From Pseudidiomarina homiensis (GTDB lineage: Bacteria; Pseudomonadota; Gammaproteobacteria; Enterobacterales; Alteromonadaceae), in contig NZ_PIPX01000001.1 in NCBI RefSeq assembly GCF_003987225.1, positions 806,001-870,000 on the forward strand: a DNA stretch of 64,000 bases, read 5' to 3'. Positions 63,228 to 64,000 of this stretch are shown one piece after another. Within the stretch, counting starts at the first letter, position 1; every line of letters begins with the position of its first letter. The position numbers and the translations under genes are program-made. Below the pieces are notes generated by a model. That model was not told where the DNA came from. It worked only from the letters and a program-made list of their open reading frames with translations, and ran no database searches.

Positions 63228-63376
63228 TTCGTCCGCTGCGCTGTTCGTTTTTCGTACGCTGCGCTATTCGAAAAAATAAAAATGATTAGACCGCAAAGCT
63301 GAAGCTGATGCAATGCCCCGAAAAGCGAAGCGGACGAACAACGAAGTGTACGAAGAGCGAAGCGGACGAATAACGC
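63228..63376. repeat. Inverted set of four 20-bp repeats
   Basis: Two plus-strand units of the form TTCGTCCGCTGCGCTGTTCG (63228-63247, and a variant at 63251-63270) are matched by two inverted units near 63322-63340 and 63352-63371 (AGCGAAGCGGACGAA). The arms can form a long imperfect hairpin just downstream of the 4.5S RNA gene. There is no coding frame with family similarity here. Confidence 0.6.
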
Positions 63377-63396
63377 TTTTGGAGTTTTGAAGGGAG

Positions 63397-63508
63397 GGTG
63401 GCGGCCCTGCCAGCCACACCCCGGCACCCACATCCCTGACTACGGCTGCTCCCTTCCGGGCCTGACCGGGTTCACCAGTTCGTGTTGCGGGGGGACCAAC
63501 AGGGCCAC
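63397..63508 (-). ncRNA. ffs: 4.5S RNA (bacterial small SRP RNA)
   Basis: On the minus strand about 112 bases beginning GGTGGCCCTGTTGG and ending GCCGCCACC. The apical GGTCAGGCCCGGAAGGGAGCAGCC contains the SRP domain IV loop (GGAA, with AGCAGCC) that binds Ffh. Both ends pair into the long stem expected of 4.5S RNA. Ends are approximate. Overlapping reading frames on both strands are spurious. Confidence 0.95.
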
Positions 63509-63521
63509 CATAACGGCGCGC

Positions 63522-63550
63522 ATTATCCATGATCCGTAAGCGCCCCGCAA
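63522..63550 (-). promoter_or_regulatory. 4.5S RNA promoter
   Basis: Minus strand TTGCGG (63550-63545), 17-base spacer, GATAAT (63527-63522), followed by a GC-rich discriminator GCGCGCC. Transcription probably starts near 63514, a few bases before the mature 5' end. The GC-rich discriminator is typical of growth-rate-controlled stable-RNA genes. Confidence 0.75.
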
Positions 63551-63594
63551 GTAAAGTGGGTGCGCTTGCTTAGAAAACAACCGTTTTACGGAAA

Positions 63595-64000
63595 TTATTT
63601 TTTCTTGTGTAGTCGTTGGGCAATAGCTTCGCGGGCAGCGTCCGAATGCAAGGCTTTAATAAACACCTGTGCTTCACGTGAAATTCGGTCGGCGACGGCT
63701 TCCGTCGGCTGTTTCATCAGGTTTTTGGTTGCTCGGAGGCCGCTTACGGGTTTACTCGCAAGCTGTCCAGCAAGCGCTTCCGTGGTCGCTGCTAATTCAT
63801 CTTTCGCGACGACTTTATTCAAAAGACCATAGGTCAGCGCAGTAGTGGCATCAATGGTATCGCCAAGTAGCAATAGTTCTGCAGCACGCAAATGTCCACA
63901 CAGTAACGGAAGTAACTGACTCGATGCCGCTTCCGGCACCAAACCAAGATGAATAAACGGTAACGCAAACTGCGCATCATCACTGGCTAGCACTAAATCA
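63595..64000 (-). CDS. Enoyl-CoA hydratase/isomerase (partial, 5' end outside window)
   Basis: The C-terminal 135 or so residues of a crotonase-fold protein. DLVLASDDAQFALPFIHLGLVPEAASSQLLP is the conserved core with the active-site region, followed by the AAELLLLGDTIDATTALTYGLLNKVV segment. The frame is open to the window edge and there is no true start inside it. Role in fatty-acid oxidation or related acyl-CoA isomerisation is likely; specific substrate unknown. Confidence 0.85.
   Translation of the reverse strand, partial: DLVLASDDAQFALPFIHLGLVPEAASSQLLPLLCGHLRAAELLLLGDTIDATTALTYGLLNKVVAKDELAATTEALAGQLASKPVSGLRATKNLMKQPTEAVADRISREAQVFIKALHSDAAREAIAQRLHKKK

Noticed and set aside
63203-63530. 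Minus-strand reading frames across the 4.5S RNA region
   Set aside because: They run over the conserved SRP RNA and the repeat quartet and have no family similarity or ribosome sites.

Overview
The window reads as the chromosome of a free-living, probably marine, gammaproteobacterium of the Alteromonadales (Idiomarina/Pseudidiomarina-like). The basis is enterobacterial-type gene order mixed with Alteromonadales traits: a DUF3450-TtpC-ExbB-ExbD-TonB-TPR operon, a Slp lipoprotein, and FadR and SoxR orthologues. This placement is inference; no 16S gene is present. I see no tRNA or rRNA genes, insertion sequences, prophage or CRISPR arrays.

Layout. 1-16.8 kb is mostly accessory: RNase T, a Tsx-like porin, serine hydrolases, an MFS transporter, two toxin-antitoxin modules (DUF4258/XRE at 6.2-7.0 kb, HigBA at 9.8-10.4 kb), a LytS/LytTR two-component pair, a yeast-type cytosine deaminase and a PaiB-like protein. 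16.8-25.2 kb holds dbpA, rluF, soxR with a canonical SoxR-type promoter facing an unannotated 32-codon ORF, then peroxiredoxin, grxD and sodB. 25.2-36.0 kb is fadR, dsbB, ycgN, ycgM, mltB, ycgL, rnd, fadD, a hydrolase, slp, tsaB and yoaA, joining two blocks that are separate in E. coli. 36.2-43.5 kb is a complete hisGDCBHAFI operon preceded by a His-rich leader peptide and attenuator. 43.5-54.1 kb has a MATE pump, a cysteine desulfurase, a hydrolase, a MAPEG protein, and the conserved adk-htpG-recR-ybaB-dnaX-apt block. 54.1-56.3 kb is an hvfABC-type RiPP metallophore operon: a Cys-rich precursor with eight KCG units, a DUF692 (MNIO) maturase and a DUF2063 partner, followed by an unannotated 47-residue membrane peptide and a lone receiver protein. 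56.4-61.4 kb is the TonB2-type energy-transduction operon. The end holds a short PriC-like protein, tryptophan 2,3-dioxygenase, the 4.5S RNA gene with its promoter, and a truncated crotonase gene.

How the genes work together. Redox and metal stress recur: SoxR, SodB, GrxD, peroxiredoxin, DsbB and the Hvf peptide. FadR and FadD are linked by two matching FadR-type boxes. Regulation readable in the DNA includes his attenuation, a sigma32 promoter before htpG, a dnaX homopolymer giving a gamma-like product, and palindromic operators at both toxin-antitoxin modules.
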